A stretch of DNA of 44,601 nt from JAPWJZ01 sp038247245. GTDB lineage: Bacteria; Pseudomonadota; Alphaproteobacteria; Micavibrionales; UBA2020. Location of the stretch: contig JBBRVE010000017.1 of the NCBI GenBank assembly GCA_038247245.1, forward strand, positions 1-44,601. Direction: 5' to 3'. Positions 13,844 to 23,495 of this stretch are shown here, in pieces. Each line of letters begins with the position of its first letter. The stretch's first letter is position 1. The notes under the pieces are model-generated. The model ran no database searches. It worked only from the letters and a program-made list of their open reading frames with translations, and had not been told where the DNA came from. A program made the translations under genes and the position numbers.

Positions 13844-15279
13844 CAGACAAGCAGGTTTTGTGGACATCGAAAGACGCCGAAGCCGCGACGAAGGGCAAAG
13901 CAAGCGTTACCTTCGACGCAACAGGCGTATCGATCGATACCCGCACTTTGAAAAAGGGCGAATTGTTCCTGGCGCTGAAGGGCGATGCGCTTGACGGGCA
14001 CAATTACATCGAGGCGGCGTTCAAGGCCGGCGCATCCGCCGCCGTGGTGGAGGAATCATTCCAGCCGAAAGACGCCAGCTGGCCGCTGCTGCGCGTGGCC
14101 GATACCACCAGGGCGCTTGAAAACCTTGGCACCGCCGGGCGCGCCAGATCCAAGGCAGTGATTGTCGGCGTGACGGGGTCGGCCGGCAAGACCGGCACGA
14201 AAGAAATCCTGTATGTGCTGTTCAGCGCCCTTGGCGAAACACATGCCAGCAAGAAAAGTTTCAATAACCATTGGGGCGTGCCGCTGTCGCTGGCCAACCT
14301 GCCGCTGACCGCGCAATATGCCGTGTTTGAAATGGGCATGAACCATGCGGGTGAAATGACGATGCTGTCGTCATGGGTGAAGCCGCACTTCACGCTGATC
14401 ACGACGGTCGAGCCCGCGCATATCGAACATTTCAAAACGGTCGAGGCGATTGCCGATGCGAAGGCTGAAATTTTCACCGGCATGACCGAAGACGGCGTGG
14501 CCGTTCTGCCCGCCGATAACGCGCATTTCAAGCGCCTGAAGACGGCCGCCGAGAAACAGGGCTTGCGCAAAATTTACGGATTTGGCGAAGAAGACGAAGA
14601 CGCGCAATCGCGGCTTGTCGATTGCGCGCTGCATGCCGATAGCAGCCGCGTGACCGCCGATATTCTGGGCGAGCGCGTGAAATATAAGCTGGGCATACCC
14701 GGCAAGCATATCGTGATGAACAGCCTTGGCGCGATGACGATTGTGAAGGCAACGGGCGGCAATTTGCAAAAGGCTGCGGATGCGCTGAAAAATGCCGAAG
14801 CGACCGAAGGCCGCGGCAACCGCATCAGCCTCAGCCTTGCCGATGGCCAGCCCCCGCTGACGATCATCGACGAGAGCTATAACGCCAACCCCGCATCGAT
14901 GGCGGCGGCGTTCCGCGTGTTTGAAATGGCCGTGCCGCCCGAGGGCGGCCGCCGTATCGCCGTGCTGGGCGATATGCTGGAACTGGGCAAGGATGGCCCG
15001 CGCCTTCATGCGGATCTTGCGAACCCGTTACTGCGCGCGAAAATCGATTTGCTGTACTGCTGTGGCCCGCAGATGGACGCCCTCTATCAGGCGCTGCCGG
15101 AACCATGGCGCGGCGGCCATGCGAATGACAGCCGCGCACTGGCGGCGATGGTGGTCGAGGCCGTGAAGCCTGGCGATGTGCTGCTGGTCAAGGGATCGGC
15201 GGGCAGCAAAATGGGCTATATCGTGCACGAATTGCAAGTGGCGCGGGAAAAGACGAAGGAACAACGTAATGCTGTATAA
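13840..15279 (+). CDS. murF: UDP-MurNAc-tripeptide:D-Ala-D-Ala ligase MurF
   Basis: Joins D-Ala-D-Ala, made by Ddl, to UDP-MurNAc-tripeptide. The N-terminal domain has the SIDTRTLKKGELFLALKG signature, the central ATP site is GSAGKTGT (113-120), followed by KSFNNHWGVPLSL and the FEMGMNHAGEM motif; the C-terminal domain has DESYNANPASM and AVLGDMLELG. It is 479 residues, as usual. It overlaps murE by four bases and mraY by eleven. Confidence 0.96.
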   Translation: MTDKQVLWTSKDAEAATKGKASVTFDATGVSIDTRTLKKGELFLALKGDALDGHNYIEAAFKAGASAAVVEESFQPKDASWPLLRVADTTRALENLGTAGRARSKAVIVGVTGSAGKTGTKEILYVLFSALGETHASKKSFNNHWGVPLSLANLPLTAQYAVFEMGMNHAGEMTMLSSWVKPHFTLITTVEPAHIEHFKTVEAIADAKAEIFTGMTEDGVAVLPADNAHFKRLKTAAEKQGLRKIYGFGEEDEDAQSRLVDCALHADSSRVTADILGERVKYKLGIPGKHIVMNSLGAMTIVKATGGNLQKAADALKNAEATEGRGNRISLSLADGQPPLTIIDESYNANPASMAAAFRVFEMAVPPEGGRRIAVLGDMLELGKDGPRLHADLANPLLRAKIDLLYCCGPQMDALYQALPEPWRGGHANDSRALAAMVVEAVKPGDVLLVKGSAGSKMGYIVHELQVAREKTKEQRNAV

Positions 15280-16351
15280 CCTGCTATACCCGCTAGCGAC
15301 GGAATACCAGATCTTCAACCTGTTCAAATACATCACCTTCCGTGCCGGCGGCGCGATGATCACGGCGATGCTGATTTGCTTTATCGTCGGCCCCGCATTT
15401 ATCCGCTGGCTGAAATCGAAAAAGGCGGAACAGCCGATCCGCTCCGACGGCCCCGAAAGCCACCACAAGAAAAAAGGCACGCCGACCATGGGCGGCCTCA
15501 TGATTATTTTCTCCGTCACGCTATCCACATTGCTGTGGGTGGATGTAAAAAATCCCTATATGTGGGTCGTGTTGTGGGTGTTTATCGGCTTTGGCGCGAT
15601 CGGTTTCTTTGACGATTACGCGAAGCTGACGATAAAAGGCAGCAAGGGCGTACCCGGCAAGCTGCGGTTGTTGCTGGAGGGCGCGATTGCACTGGTCGCG
15701 GTACTGGCCGTAATGAACCTGACGACCGGCCCGCTGGGCAGCAGCCTTGCCTTTCCGTTCCTGAAAGACACGCTGCTGAACCTGGGCTGGTTCTTTATCC
15801 CCTTTGGACTGTTCGTAATCGTTGGTGGCGCGAATGCGGTGAACCTGACCGACGGGCTTGATGGTTTGGCGATCGGCCCCATCATGATCACGGCGGCAAG
15901 CTTCGGGATTATTTCTTACCTTGTCGGCAATGCGGTGTTCGCCGAATACCTGCAAATCCATTATGTGCGCGATTCAGGCGAGCTGGCCGTGTTCTGCGGC
16001 GCGCTGCTGGGCGCGGGTCTTGGATTTTTGTGGTACAACGCGCCGCCTGCAATGGTGTTTATGGGCGATACCGGATCATTGGCCATGGGCGGCGCGCTGG
16101 GCGCGCTGTCGGTCGTGACGAAGCATGAAATCGTGCTGGGCATCATCGGCGGGCTGTTCGTGATTGAAACGCTGTCGGTCATCATCCAGGTCGTGTCTTT
16201 CAAGACGCGCGGCAAGCGCGTGTTCAAGATGGCGCCCATCCACCACCATTTCGAAAAGCAGGGCTGGCCGGAGACGCAGGTCGTGATCCGTTTCTGGATC
16301 ATCTCGATCATCTTCGCACTGGTCGGCCTCGCGACGCTGAAGCTGAGGTAA
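15269..16351 (+). CDS. mraY: Phospho-MurNAc-pentapeptide translocase MraY
   Basis: Integral membrane enzyme making lipid I from UDP-MurNAc-pentapeptide and undecaprenyl phosphate. It is hydrophobic throughout, with about ten helices. Signatures: KKKGTPTMGGLMI, GFFDDYAKL (metal-binding aspartates), NAVNLTDGLDGLA, FMGDTGSLA and PIHHHFE. The start at 15269 (MLYNLLYPLA) is the known family start and has AAGGA upstream; the frame is open further 5' inside murF. At 360 residues it is of normal length. One base separates it from murD. Confidence 0.97.
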   Translation: MLYNLLYPLATEYQIFNLFKYITFRAGGAMITAMLICFIVGPAFIRWLKSKKAEQPIRSDGPESHHKKKGTPTMGGLMIIFSVTLSTLLWVDVKNPYMWVVLWVFIGFGAIGFFDDYAKLTIKGSKGVPGKLRLLLEGAIALVAVLAVMNLTTGPLGSSLAFPFLKDTLLNLGWFFIPFGLFVIVGGANAVNLTDGLDGLAIGPIMITAASFGIISYLVGNAVFAEYLQIHYVRDSGELAVFCGALLGAGLGFLWYNAPPAMVFMGDTGSLAMGGALGALSVVTKHEIVLGIIGGLFVIETLSVIIQVVSFKTRGKRVFKMAPIHHHFEKQGWPETQVVIRFWIISIIFALVGLATLKLR

Positions 16352-16352
16352 C

Positions 16353-17765
16353 ATGATCGACCTTGGACCCCTTAAAGAAAAACTGAACGGCAAACCCGTC
16401 CTGATCGTGGGGCTGGGAAAGTCGGGCATGCCGGTGTTCGAAGCCTGCAGTGCTGCGGGCATTGATACCATCCTGTGGGACGATACGCCCGCGTCGCGCG
16501 ATGCGGCGGCAAAAAACGCAGTGGTCAAAGACCCCGCAGATATCGATTTCAATACCGTCGCCCTTGTCTGCCTGTCGCCCGGCATCCCGCTGACGCACCC
16601 GACCCCGCACCCGGTTGTTGCAAAAGCAAAAGCGGCGGGCGTGGAAGTGACCGGCGATATCGAGCTGTTCCACCGCGCGAAGCCGAAGGCGAAAACCATC
16701 GGCATCACCGGCACGAACGGCAAATCGACCACGACCGCGCTGATCGGACATATATTAAAAGAGGCGAATATCCCCTCCGCCGTTGGCGGCAATATCGGCG
16801 AAGCGGTGCTGACGCTGCCCGAACTGCCGGATGACGGTATATATGTGCTGGAAATGTCGTCGTACCAGACCGACCTTGCCACCACTTTCGCGCCCCAGAT
16901 TTCGCTGCTGGTCAATACCAGTCCGGACCACCTTGACCGTCACGGCGACATGACAGGTTATATCGCCGCCAAGGAACGCATGTTCCGCGGCCCCGGCGTT
17001 GCGGTCATCAGCATGGATGACGAAGGCTGCAATGGTGTTTACGAGCGGCTGAAGGCCAAGGCGCAGCGGCGGATCATTCCGGTATCGGTCGTGCGCCCGC
17101 TGACGCACGGCGTGTTCGCGTCGAAGGAAGGCGTACTGTTCGACGGTAAAAACAAAATCCTCGACCTCAATACCTGCAAGGCATTGCAAGGGCAGCATAA
17201 CTGGCAGAACGCCGCGATGGCCTATGCCGCCACACATGAGTCGATTGCCGATACAGCCGTGATCGTGAAGGCGATGCAGAGCTTCCCGGGCCTTGCCCAC
17301 CGCCAGAACATCGTGCGGCATATCGGCCCCGTCGCCTATATCAATGACAGCAAGGCCACCAACGATCAGGCCGCCGCGATGGCGCTGCGCACGTTCAATC
17401 CCATCTACTGGATTGCGGGCGGCAAGCCCAAAGAAGGCGGCTATGCGGATTGCAGCAAATACCTCTCGAATGTGCGCCACGCCTTTCTCATCGGACAGGC
17501 CGAAAACGAAATGGCCGAATGGTTGCAGGGCAGCGGCACGGCCTTCACCCGCTGCGCCACGATGGACAAGGCCGTCGAGGCCGCGCATTTGATGGCGCAG
17601 CAGGAAACCGCCGACAAGGCCGTCGTCCTGCTGTCACCGGCCTGCGCCAGCATGGACCAGTTCAAAAATTTCGAGCATCGCGGCGATGTGTTCACTGAAT
17701 TGGTAAAGGCGCTGAAGCCCCTGCCGCTCGAGCCCAAAAAATCCGCAACCGGAGGAAAAGCATGA
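16353..17765 (+). CDS. murD: UDP-MurNAc-L-alanine:D-glutamate ligase MurD
   Basis: Adds D-glutamate to UDP-MurNAc-L-Ala. The N-terminal Rossmann part has VLIVGLGKSGMPVFEA, the ATP loop is GITGTNGKSTTTALIG, followed by GGNIGEAVL, LEMSSYQTD and NTSPDHLDRHG; the C-terminal domain has AHRQNIV, INDSKATNDQAA and the LSPACASMDQFKNFEHRGD motif. It is 470 residues, as usual. It starts one base after mraY and overlaps ftsW by four bases (ATGA). Confidence 0.96.
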   Translation: MIDLGPLKEKLNGKPVLIVGLGKSGMPVFEACSAAGIDTILWDDTPASRDAAAKNAVVKDPADIDFNTVALVCLSPGIPLTHPTPHPVVAKAKAAGVEVTGDIELFHRAKPKAKTIGITGTNGKSTTTALIGHILKEANIPSAVGGNIGEAVLTLPELPDDGIYVLEMSSYQTDLATTFAPQISLLVNTSPDHLDRHGDMTGYIAAKERMFRGPGVAVISMDDEGCNGVYERLKAKAQRRIIPVSVVRPLTHGVFASKEGVLFDGKNKILDLNTCKALQGQHNWQNAAMAYAATHESIADTAVIVKAMQSFPGLAHRQNIVRHIGPVAYINDSKATNDQAAAMALRTFNPIYWIAGGKPKEGGYADCSKYLSNVRHAFLIGQAENEMAEWLQGSGTAFTRCATMDKAVEAAHLMAQQETADKAVVLLSPACASMDQFKNFEHRGDVFTELVKALKPLPLEPKKSATGGKA

Positions 17766-18943
17766 CGCAGTCCCGCACGGCCGAAAACGGTTACCAGCGC
17801 ACCGATAAATCGATCGTCGGCCGCTGGTGGTGGTCGGTCGACCGCTGGACGCTGGGCGCGCTGCTGCTGCTGGTCGTGATCGGCATCGTTTTGGTATCGG
17901 CGGCATCGCCCGCGGTGGCGGAGCGCATTCACCTGCAGCCGTTTTATTTCGTGTACCGTCATATCGCATTTTTAATTCCCGCGCTGGGCATCATGTTCGG
18001 CGTGTCGCTGCTGGGGCGCAAGATGCTGTGGCGCACGGCGCTGATCGTGCTGGGCGTATCGATGGTGTTGATGCTGGCGACGATTTTTTTCGGGGTCGAG
18101 ATCAAGGGTGCGACGCGCTGGATACGCATTCTGGGATTTTCGCTGCAGCCGTCTGAATTCGCCAAGCCTGCCTTTGCGGTTGTCTGCGCATGGCTGATGG
18201 CGCGCCACCATGCGCAGCCGGGTTTCCCCGGCCAGCAACTGGGCACGGGGGTTTATGCGATGGTGCTGGGCCTGCTGCTGTTGCAGCCCGACCTTGGCAT
18301 GTCGCTGGTTTTATCGTCCATCTGGGCGGTGCAGATTTTTCTGGCGGGTTTGCCGATGCTGCTGGTCGTGGGCTTGGCCGTGCTGGGCGCGGTCGGTATT
18401 TTCAGCGCCTATATGTTCTTCCCGCACGTGGCGAGCCGCATTGACCGTTTCCTTGATCCCTCCAGCGGTGACAATTATCAGGTACAAAAATCTCTGGATG
18501 CGTTTTCGAATGGCGGATTGTTCGGCACCGGCCCCGCGCATGGCCAGGTGAAACTGAACCTGCCCGATGCCCATGCCGATTTCATCTTCGCCGTTTGCGG
18601 TGAAGAAATGGGGCTGATCGCAGCGGTGATGCTCGTCTGCATTTTCGGCTTTATCTTGCTGCGTTCTGTCATTCGTGTGATGAACAGCGAAGATTTGTTT
18701 ATTGTCCTCGCTTCGGGCGGTTTGCTGACCCAGTTCGCGTTGCAGAGCCTGATCCATATGGGATCCTCGCTTCAATTGTTGCCGGCCAAAGGCATGACGT
18801 TGCCGTTCATCAGCTATGGCGGCTCGTCCCTTCTCTCGCTCGGCCTTGCGATGGGGATGCTGCTGTCATTGACGCGCAAACGCACGCATGGTTCGCCCAG
18901 CGGCAACTGGCGCGGCTGGACGCTGGGGGAAGGCAATGCCTAG
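17762..18943 (+). CDS. ftsW: Septal peptidoglycan polymerase FtsW
   Basis: SEDS-family glycosyltransferase that polymerises lipid II at the division site with FtsI. There are about ten hydrophobic helices. Motifs: ATRWIRILGFSLQPSEFAKP in the middle, LQPDLGMS, and near the end LPAKGMTLPFISYGGSSLLS, the family signature. The N-terminal 35 residues are hydrophilic and cytoplasmic (QSRTAENGYQRTDKS). At 393 residues the length is normal. It overlaps murD by four bases and murG by eight. Confidence 0.96.
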   Translation: MTQSRTAENGYQRTDKSIVGRWWWSVDRWTLGALLLLVVIGIVLVSAASPAVAERIHLQPFYFVYRHIAFLIPALGIMFGVSLLGRKMLWRTALIVLGVSMVLMLATIFFGVEIKGATRWIRILGFSLQPSEFAKPAFAVVCAWLMARHHAQPGFPGQQLGTGVYAMVLGLLLLQPDLGMSLVLSSIWAVQIFLAGLPMLLVVGLAVLGAVGIFSAYMFFPHVASRIDRFLDPSSGDNYQVQKSLDAFSNGGLFGTGPAHGQVKLNLPDAHADFIFAVCGEEMGLIAAVMLVCIFGFILLRSVIRVMNSEDLFIVLASGGLLTQFALQSLIHMGSSLQLLPAKGMTLPFISYGGSSLLSLGLAMGMLLSLTRKRTHGSPSGNWRGWTLGEGNA

Positions 18944-20027
18944 TTCCAAAACCATCGTTCTGGCGGCGGGCGGCACCGGCGGGCATTTGTTCCCGGCGGA
19001 GGCGTTGGCATTGGAACTGGTGGCGCGCGGGCACAAGGTCGTGATTTTGACGGACAAACGCGGCCATGCGTTCAAGAGCCTTGGCACGGCCGTCGACATT
19101 CATACGGTCAAGGCGGCGACATTAAAACCGGGCATCGTTTCAAAAATGATAGCCGTGGTCGATATGGGCGTCGGCATCGTGCAGTCGCTGCAGCTGCTGA
19201 AAAAATACAAGCCCGATGTGATCGTGGGATTTGGCGGTTACCCGTCATTCCCCGGTGTGTTCGCAGGCCAGCTGTTGAAAATCCCGACCATCTTGCATGA
19301 ACAGAATGCTGTGCTGGGCAAGGCGAATGTGTGGCTGGCCGATCGCGCGATGAAAATTGCAACGAGCCTGCCGGATACCAAGGGCATCAAGCCTGCAAAC
19401 CGGAATAAAGTTAAAGTGACCGGCAACCCGGTACGCGCATCGATCATCGCCGTGCGCGACAGCGCGTATGAACTGCCGACGACCGATTTGAAGCTGTTCA
19501 TCACCGGCGGCAGCCAGGCGGCGAAGGTGTTTGCCGATGTCATCCCCGACGCCGTTCAGAAACTGCCCCATGAGCTGCAAAAACGCCTGTTCGTCGTGCA
19601 TCAGGTGCGCGAAGACACGATGGCGGAGACGGAGCGCAAATACCGCATGGCGGGCATCCGGTCGGAAATCAAATCTTTCTTCGGCGACATGCCGGAGCGC
19701 CTGAAAACCTGCCACCTGTTTATCGGCCGCGCGGGCGCATCGACGGTCGCCGAAATTGCGGCGGTCGGCCGCCCCGCCATTTTCGTCCCCTATCCCGGCC
19801 ATCAGGACATGCAGCAGAAACACAATGCCGAGGTGATTTCGAACGAAGGCGGCGCCTGGGTCATGTTGCAGGACAACTTTACGGCAGAAAGTTTGGCCGC
19901 GAAGCTGCAAGAGTTTATGCAAAACCCGCAAACCCTTGAAATTGCTGCCGCTGCCGCCAAATCCTGCGGCCAGCCGGATGCCGCCAAAAACCTTGGCGAT
20001 CTTGTGGAAAATCAAATTAACGGCTAA
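18936..20027 (+). CDS. murG: Lipid II synthase MurG
   Basis: Transfers N-acetylglucosamine from UDP-GlcNAc to lipid I on the inner face of the membrane. GT-B fold: GGTGGHLFPA (12-21) in the acceptor half, GFGGYPSFPGVFAG and HEQNAVLGKANVWLA, then GGSQAAKVFAD and GRAGASTVAEIAAVGRP in the donor half. The start at 18936 (MPSSKTIVLAAGG) lies behind GGGGGAAGG and overlaps the ftsW stop; an upstream in-frame start at 18888 has no support. It is 363 residues. Confidence 0.96.
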   Translation: MPSSKTIVLAAGGTGGHLFPAEALALELVARGHKVVILTDKRGHAFKSLGTAVDIHTVKAATLKPGIVSKMIAVVDMGVGIVQSLQLLKKYKPDVIVGFGGYPSFPGVFAGQLLKIPTILHEQNAVLGKANVWLADRAMKIATSLPDTKGIKPANRNKVKVTGNPVRASIIAVRDSAYELPTTDLKLFITGGSQAAKVFADVIPDAVQKLPHELQKRLFVVHQVREDTMAETERKYRMAGIRSEIKSFFGDMPERLKTCHLFIGRAGASTVAEIAAVGRPAIFVPYPGHQDMQQKHNAEVISNEGGAWVMLQDNFTAESLAAKLQEFMQNPQTLEIAAAAAKSCGQPDAAKNLGDLVENQING

Positions 20028-20057
20028 AACTTCGTTTCAATAAAAAAGGCAGCGCAC

Positions 20058-21542
20058 ATGACCCTCAATTTTCCTTTCCCCATCGGCACTGTGCATATCA
20101 TCGGCATCGGCGGCATCGGCATGAGCGGCTATGCCGAGGTCCTGCATCACCTTGGTTATAAGGTGCAGGGGTCGGACATGAACGAAAACGCGAATGTGCT
20201 GCGCCTGCGCTCCATCGGCATTGAGGTTTCAATCGGCCATGCGGCGAAAAACATCATCAATGGCGACGGCCAGCCCTGCGGCGTGGTCGTGAAATCGACC
20301 GCCGTGAAGGACACAAACCCTGAAATCATCGCGGCCAAGGAACAGAACATCCCCGTTATCGCGCGCGTTGCGCTGCTGGCGGAACTGATGAAATCGAAAT
20401 GGTGCGTCAACGTTTCCGGCACGCATGGCAAGACAACCACCACATCCATGATCGGCCATGTGCTGGAGAAATCCGGCATCGACCCCACCGTCATCAACGG
20501 CGGCATCATCAATGCCTATAGTTCGAACACCCGCATGGGCAAATCGAACTGGATGGTTGTTGAATCGGATGAAAGCGACGGCACGTTCAACAAGCTGCCA
20601 AGCGTCGCCTCGATCATCACGAATATCGATCCTGAACACATGGATTACTACGGCGATTTCGAGGCGGTGAAAGAGGCTTATGTCGCTTATGCGCACAACC
20701 TGCCCTTCTACGGCATCGTGGTGGCCTGTATCGACCATCCGGTGGTGGCAGAACTGATCCCGCAATTCCAGCGCCGCGTGATTTCATACGGTTTCAGCGA
20801 CAAGGCGGATTTGCAGGCACATAACGTGCGGACGACGCCCGAGGGCCTGATCTTTGACATACGCGTGAATTGCCAGTTGCTGGAAAATTTCCCGCGCGAC
20901 ATTACGGGCGTAAAGCTGCCGATGTTCGGCCCGCATAACGTGCTCAATTCACTGACCACCTTCGCAATCGGCCATCATATCGGCATCGAACCCGCAAAGA
21001 TCGTGGCGGCTCTCGCGAAATTCTCGGGCGTGAAGCGTCGCTTCACCACCACGGGCATCGTGAATGGCGTGACTGTGATCGACGATTACGGACATCACCC
21101 CGTTGAAATCAACGCCGTACTGAAGGCAGGCCGCGACGCGGTCGCGGGTAACAAAAGCAAAGACGGCAGCGTTGGCCGCATAATCGCCCTTATGCAGCCG
21201 CACCGCTATTCGCGCCTGTCGTCATTGTTCGATGAATTCTGCGGCTGCTTCACGCTGGCCGATGAAGTCATCATCGCCGATGTGTATGCAGCCGGCGAAG
21301 AGCCGATTGCGGGCGTGAACAAGGACGCGCTTGTCAGCTGCATCCGCCGCAAGGGAAAAGATAAAGTCCACGCGCTGGAAAACCCCGCCGCACTGGCCCC
21401 GCTGATTGCCAATATCGTGAAGCCCGGCGATTTCGTGATCTGCCTGGGCGCAGGCACGATCACCAACTGGGCATACGCACTGCCGAAGGAACTGGAGCAA
21501 ATCTGGGGCCTTGGCGCAAAAAAGGCTAACGGGACGAAATAA
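20058..21542 (+). CDS. murC: UDP-MurNAc:L-alanine ligase MurC
   Basis: Attaches the first residue, L-alanine, to UDP-MurNAc. The UDP-binding loop is HIIGIGGIGMSGYAEVL (about 13-29), the ATP loop GTHGKTTTTS (121-130), followed by VVESDESDGTF, TNIDPEHMDYYG and the DDYGHHPVEI motif; the C-terminal domain has MQPHRYSRLSSLFDEF. It is 494 residues, slightly long owing to a short hydrophilic insert (NKSKDGSVGR). The 30-base gap from murG contains an AAGGCAG binding site. murB follows after two bases. Confidence 0.96.
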   Translation: MTLNFPFPIGTVHIIGIGGIGMSGYAEVLHHLGYKVQGSDMNENANVLRLRSIGIEVSIGHAAKNIINGDGQPCGVVVKSTAVKDTNPEIIAAKEQNIPVIARVALLAELMKSKWCVNVSGTHGKTTTTSMIGHVLEKSGIDPTVINGGIINAYSSNTRMGKSNWMVVESDESDGTFNKLPSVASIITNIDPEHMDYYGDFEAVKEAYVAYAHNLPFYGIVVACIDHPVVAELIPQFQRRVISYGFSDKADLQAHNVRTTPEGLIFDIRVNCQLLENFPRDITGVKLPMFGPHNVLNSLTTFAIGHHIGIEPAKIVAALAKFSGVKRRFTTTGIVNGVTVIDDYGHHPVEINAVLKAGRDAVAGNKSKDGSVGRIIALMQPHRYSRLSSLFDEFCGCFTLADEVIIADVYAAGEEPIAGVNKDALVSCIRRKGKDKVHALENPAALAPLIANIVKPGDFVICLGAGTITNWAYALPKELEQIWGLGAKKANGTK

Positions 21543-21544
21543 AT

Positions 21545-22537
21545 ATGTCCGCGCTGATTTCGCCCCGTGATGACGACGGCTTTCGCTTTCCGCCCGGTTT
21601 GATTGACCGGTTGCCGGAGGTGGCGGGGCGCCTGACGGAAAATTCCGCGCTGGGCCACATGACATGGTTCGGCGTCGGCGGCCCTGCCGAAGTTCTGTTC
21701 AAGCCGGAAGACCGCGAAGACCTGATCAATTTCATTACCCATTGCCCGAAAGACATTCCCATCACCATGCTGGGCGTGGCATCGAACCTGATTATCCGCG
21801 ATGGCGGCGTACCGGGCGTCGTCATTCGCCTTGGCCGCGAATTTGCAGGCATCGAAGCCGCCGATATGAATGTGACGGCCGGCGCTGCCGCCCTCGACAT
21901 GAACGTCGCCCTGACCGCCGCAAAGCATGAAATCGCGGGGCTGGAATTCCTGTCCGGCATCCCGGGCACGATCGGCGGCGCGCTGCGCATGAATGCCGGT
22001 GCCTATGGCGGCGAGACGAAAGACGCGCTGATTTCAGCCGAAGTGCTGTTCCGCGACGGCACAGTCAAGCACATGACGCCCGATGACATGGGCATGTCAT
22101 ACCGCCATAACGACCTGCCAACGGACGTGATTTTCATTTCTTCCCTGTTAAGGGGCCGCGCGGGCGTCAAATCCGAGATCGAAGCCAAGATGGACGAGAT
22201 CAAGACCAAGCGCGCCGAAAGCCAGCCGATCCGCACGAAAACAGGCGGGTCAACCTTCGCCAATCCCGACGGCAAGCGCGCATGGCAGCTGGTCGACGAA
22301 GCGGGCTGCCGTGGCTTCAAGGTCGGCGGCGCGGAGATTTCGAGCCTGCATTGCAACTTCATGATCAATTCGGGCGGTGCGACCGCCGCCGATATCGAAA
22401 GACTCGGCGAAGAAGTACGCAAACGTGTTGCCGAAAACTCGGGCATCATGTTACGCTGGGAAATCAAGCGCATCGGCATTCCGCTTGAAAAAGACCACGA
22501 CATTTTAGAATTCATGAAACGGGAAGCATCCCAATAA
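21545..22537 (+). CDS. murB: UDP-N-acetylenolpyruvoylglucosamine reductase MurB
   Basis: FAD- and NADPH-dependent enzyme that makes UDP-MurNAc. FAD-binding motifs are LGVASNLIIRDGGVPGVVI and LSGIPGTIGGALRMNAGAYG; the catalytic part has GGSTFANPDGKRAWQLVDEA (serine proton donor) and KVGGAEISSLHCNFMIN. It lacks the extra loop of the E. coli type I enzyme, which fits type II MurB. The 330-residue length includes a short N-terminal extension. It begins two bases after murC and its last base is the first base of ddl. Confidence 0.95.
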   Translation: MSALISPRDDDGFRFPPGLIDRLPEVAGRLTENSALGHMTWFGVGGPAEVLFKPEDREDLINFITHCPKDIPITMLGVASNLIIRDGGVPGVVIRLGREFAGIEAADMNVTAGAAALDMNVALTAAKHEIAGLEFLSGIPGTIGGALRMNAGAYGGETKDALISAEVLFRDGTVKHMTPDDMGMSYRHNDLPTDVIFISSLLRGRAGVKSEIEAKMDEIKTKRAESQPIRTKTGGSTFANPDGKRAWQLVDEAGCRGFKVGGAEISSLHCNFMINSGGATAADIERLGEEVRKRVAENSGIMLRWEIKRIGIPLEKDHDILEFMKREASQ

Positions 22538-23475
22538 TGGCCAAGACGGTTGCAGTGTTGAAGGGTGGCTGGTCGTCGGAGCGCGATGTATCGCTGTCTT
22601 CCGGCGCCGAATGCGCCAAGGCGCTCCGTCAAAAAGGCTATGACGTCAAAGAGATAGACGTGAAGCGCGACCTGATGGACCTTGTCCGCCAGCTCTCCCC
22701 CGCGCCCGATGTAGTTTTCAACGCGCTGCACGGCACATGGGGCGAAGACGGCTGCGTTCAGGGCGTGCTGGAAATCATGGGCATCCCCTATACGCATTCC
22801 GGCCCGCTCGCTTCGGCGCTGGCGATGAACAAGCAAAAAGCAAAAGAAGTCCTGAAGCCGCTGGGCGTGCCCTGCCCCGAAGGACAGCTGCTGCATATCG
22901 ACGATATCCGCGCGAACAAAGTGCCGTTCAAGCAGCCCTATGTGGTGAAGCCGAACAACGAAGGCTCGTCCGTCGGCGTATATATAGTGCGCCAAGGCGA
23001 CAACAAGCCCCCGATGGGTCTCGACAAATGGGCATACGGCCCCTACGCATTGGTCGAAAAATACATTCCCGGCCGCGAATTATCGGTCGGCGTGATGGGA
23101 AAACGTGGCGAGAAGCCGCGCGCTTTGACCGTTACGGAAATCAGCACGAATTTAGATTTCTACAATTACGAAGCGAAATATGCCACGGGCGGATCGGTTC
23201 ACACCGTCCCTGCCGCTATTTCCCGCGATGTGTTCGACGAAGCGTTGCGCATCGCCGCCTTCGCGCATGAAAATTTAGGCTGCACGGGTGTCACGCGCAG
23301 CGATTTCAGGTACAATGACAACGAGCCGGGTGTTTCGGGGCTTTATTACCTCGAGACAAATACGCAACCCGGCATGACGCCTACTTCGCTGGTTCCGGAG
23401 CAGGCGTTGCACATGGGGATGAGTTTTGGGGATCTTGTGGAGTGGCTCGTCGAAAACGCGGCGGTTCACACCTAG
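22537..23475 (+). CDS. ddl: D-alanine:D-alanine ligase Ddl
   Basis: ATP-grasp ligase forming the D-Ala-D-Ala dipeptide used by MurF. Motifs: VLKGGWSSERDVSLSSG at the N-terminus, LHGTWGEDG, PYTHSGPLASALAMNK, KPNNEGSSVGV and EKYIPGRELSVGVMG for ATP, and LETNTQPGMTPTSLVPEQA near the end (metal and substrate residues). It is 312 residues, the usual length. It overlaps murB by one base (TAATG), and ftsQ follows 20 bases downstream. Confidence 0.96.
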   Translation: MAKTVAVLKGGWSSERDVSLSSGAECAKALRQKGYDVKEIDVKRDLMDLVRQLSPAPDVVFNALHGTWGEDGCVQGVLEIMGIPYTHSGPLASALAMNKQKAKEVLKPLGVPCPEGQLLHIDDIRANKVPFKQPYVVKPNNEGSSVGVYIVRQGDNKPPMGLDKWAYGPYALVEKYIPGRELSVGVMGKRGEKPRALTVTEISTNLDFYNYEAKYATGGSVHTVPAAISRDVFDEALRIAAFAHENLGCTGVTRSDFRYNDNEPGVSGLYYLETNTQPGMTPTSLVPEQALHMGMSFGDLVEWLVENAAVHT

Positions 23476-23495
23476 AGATCAAGACTTGGGGATAG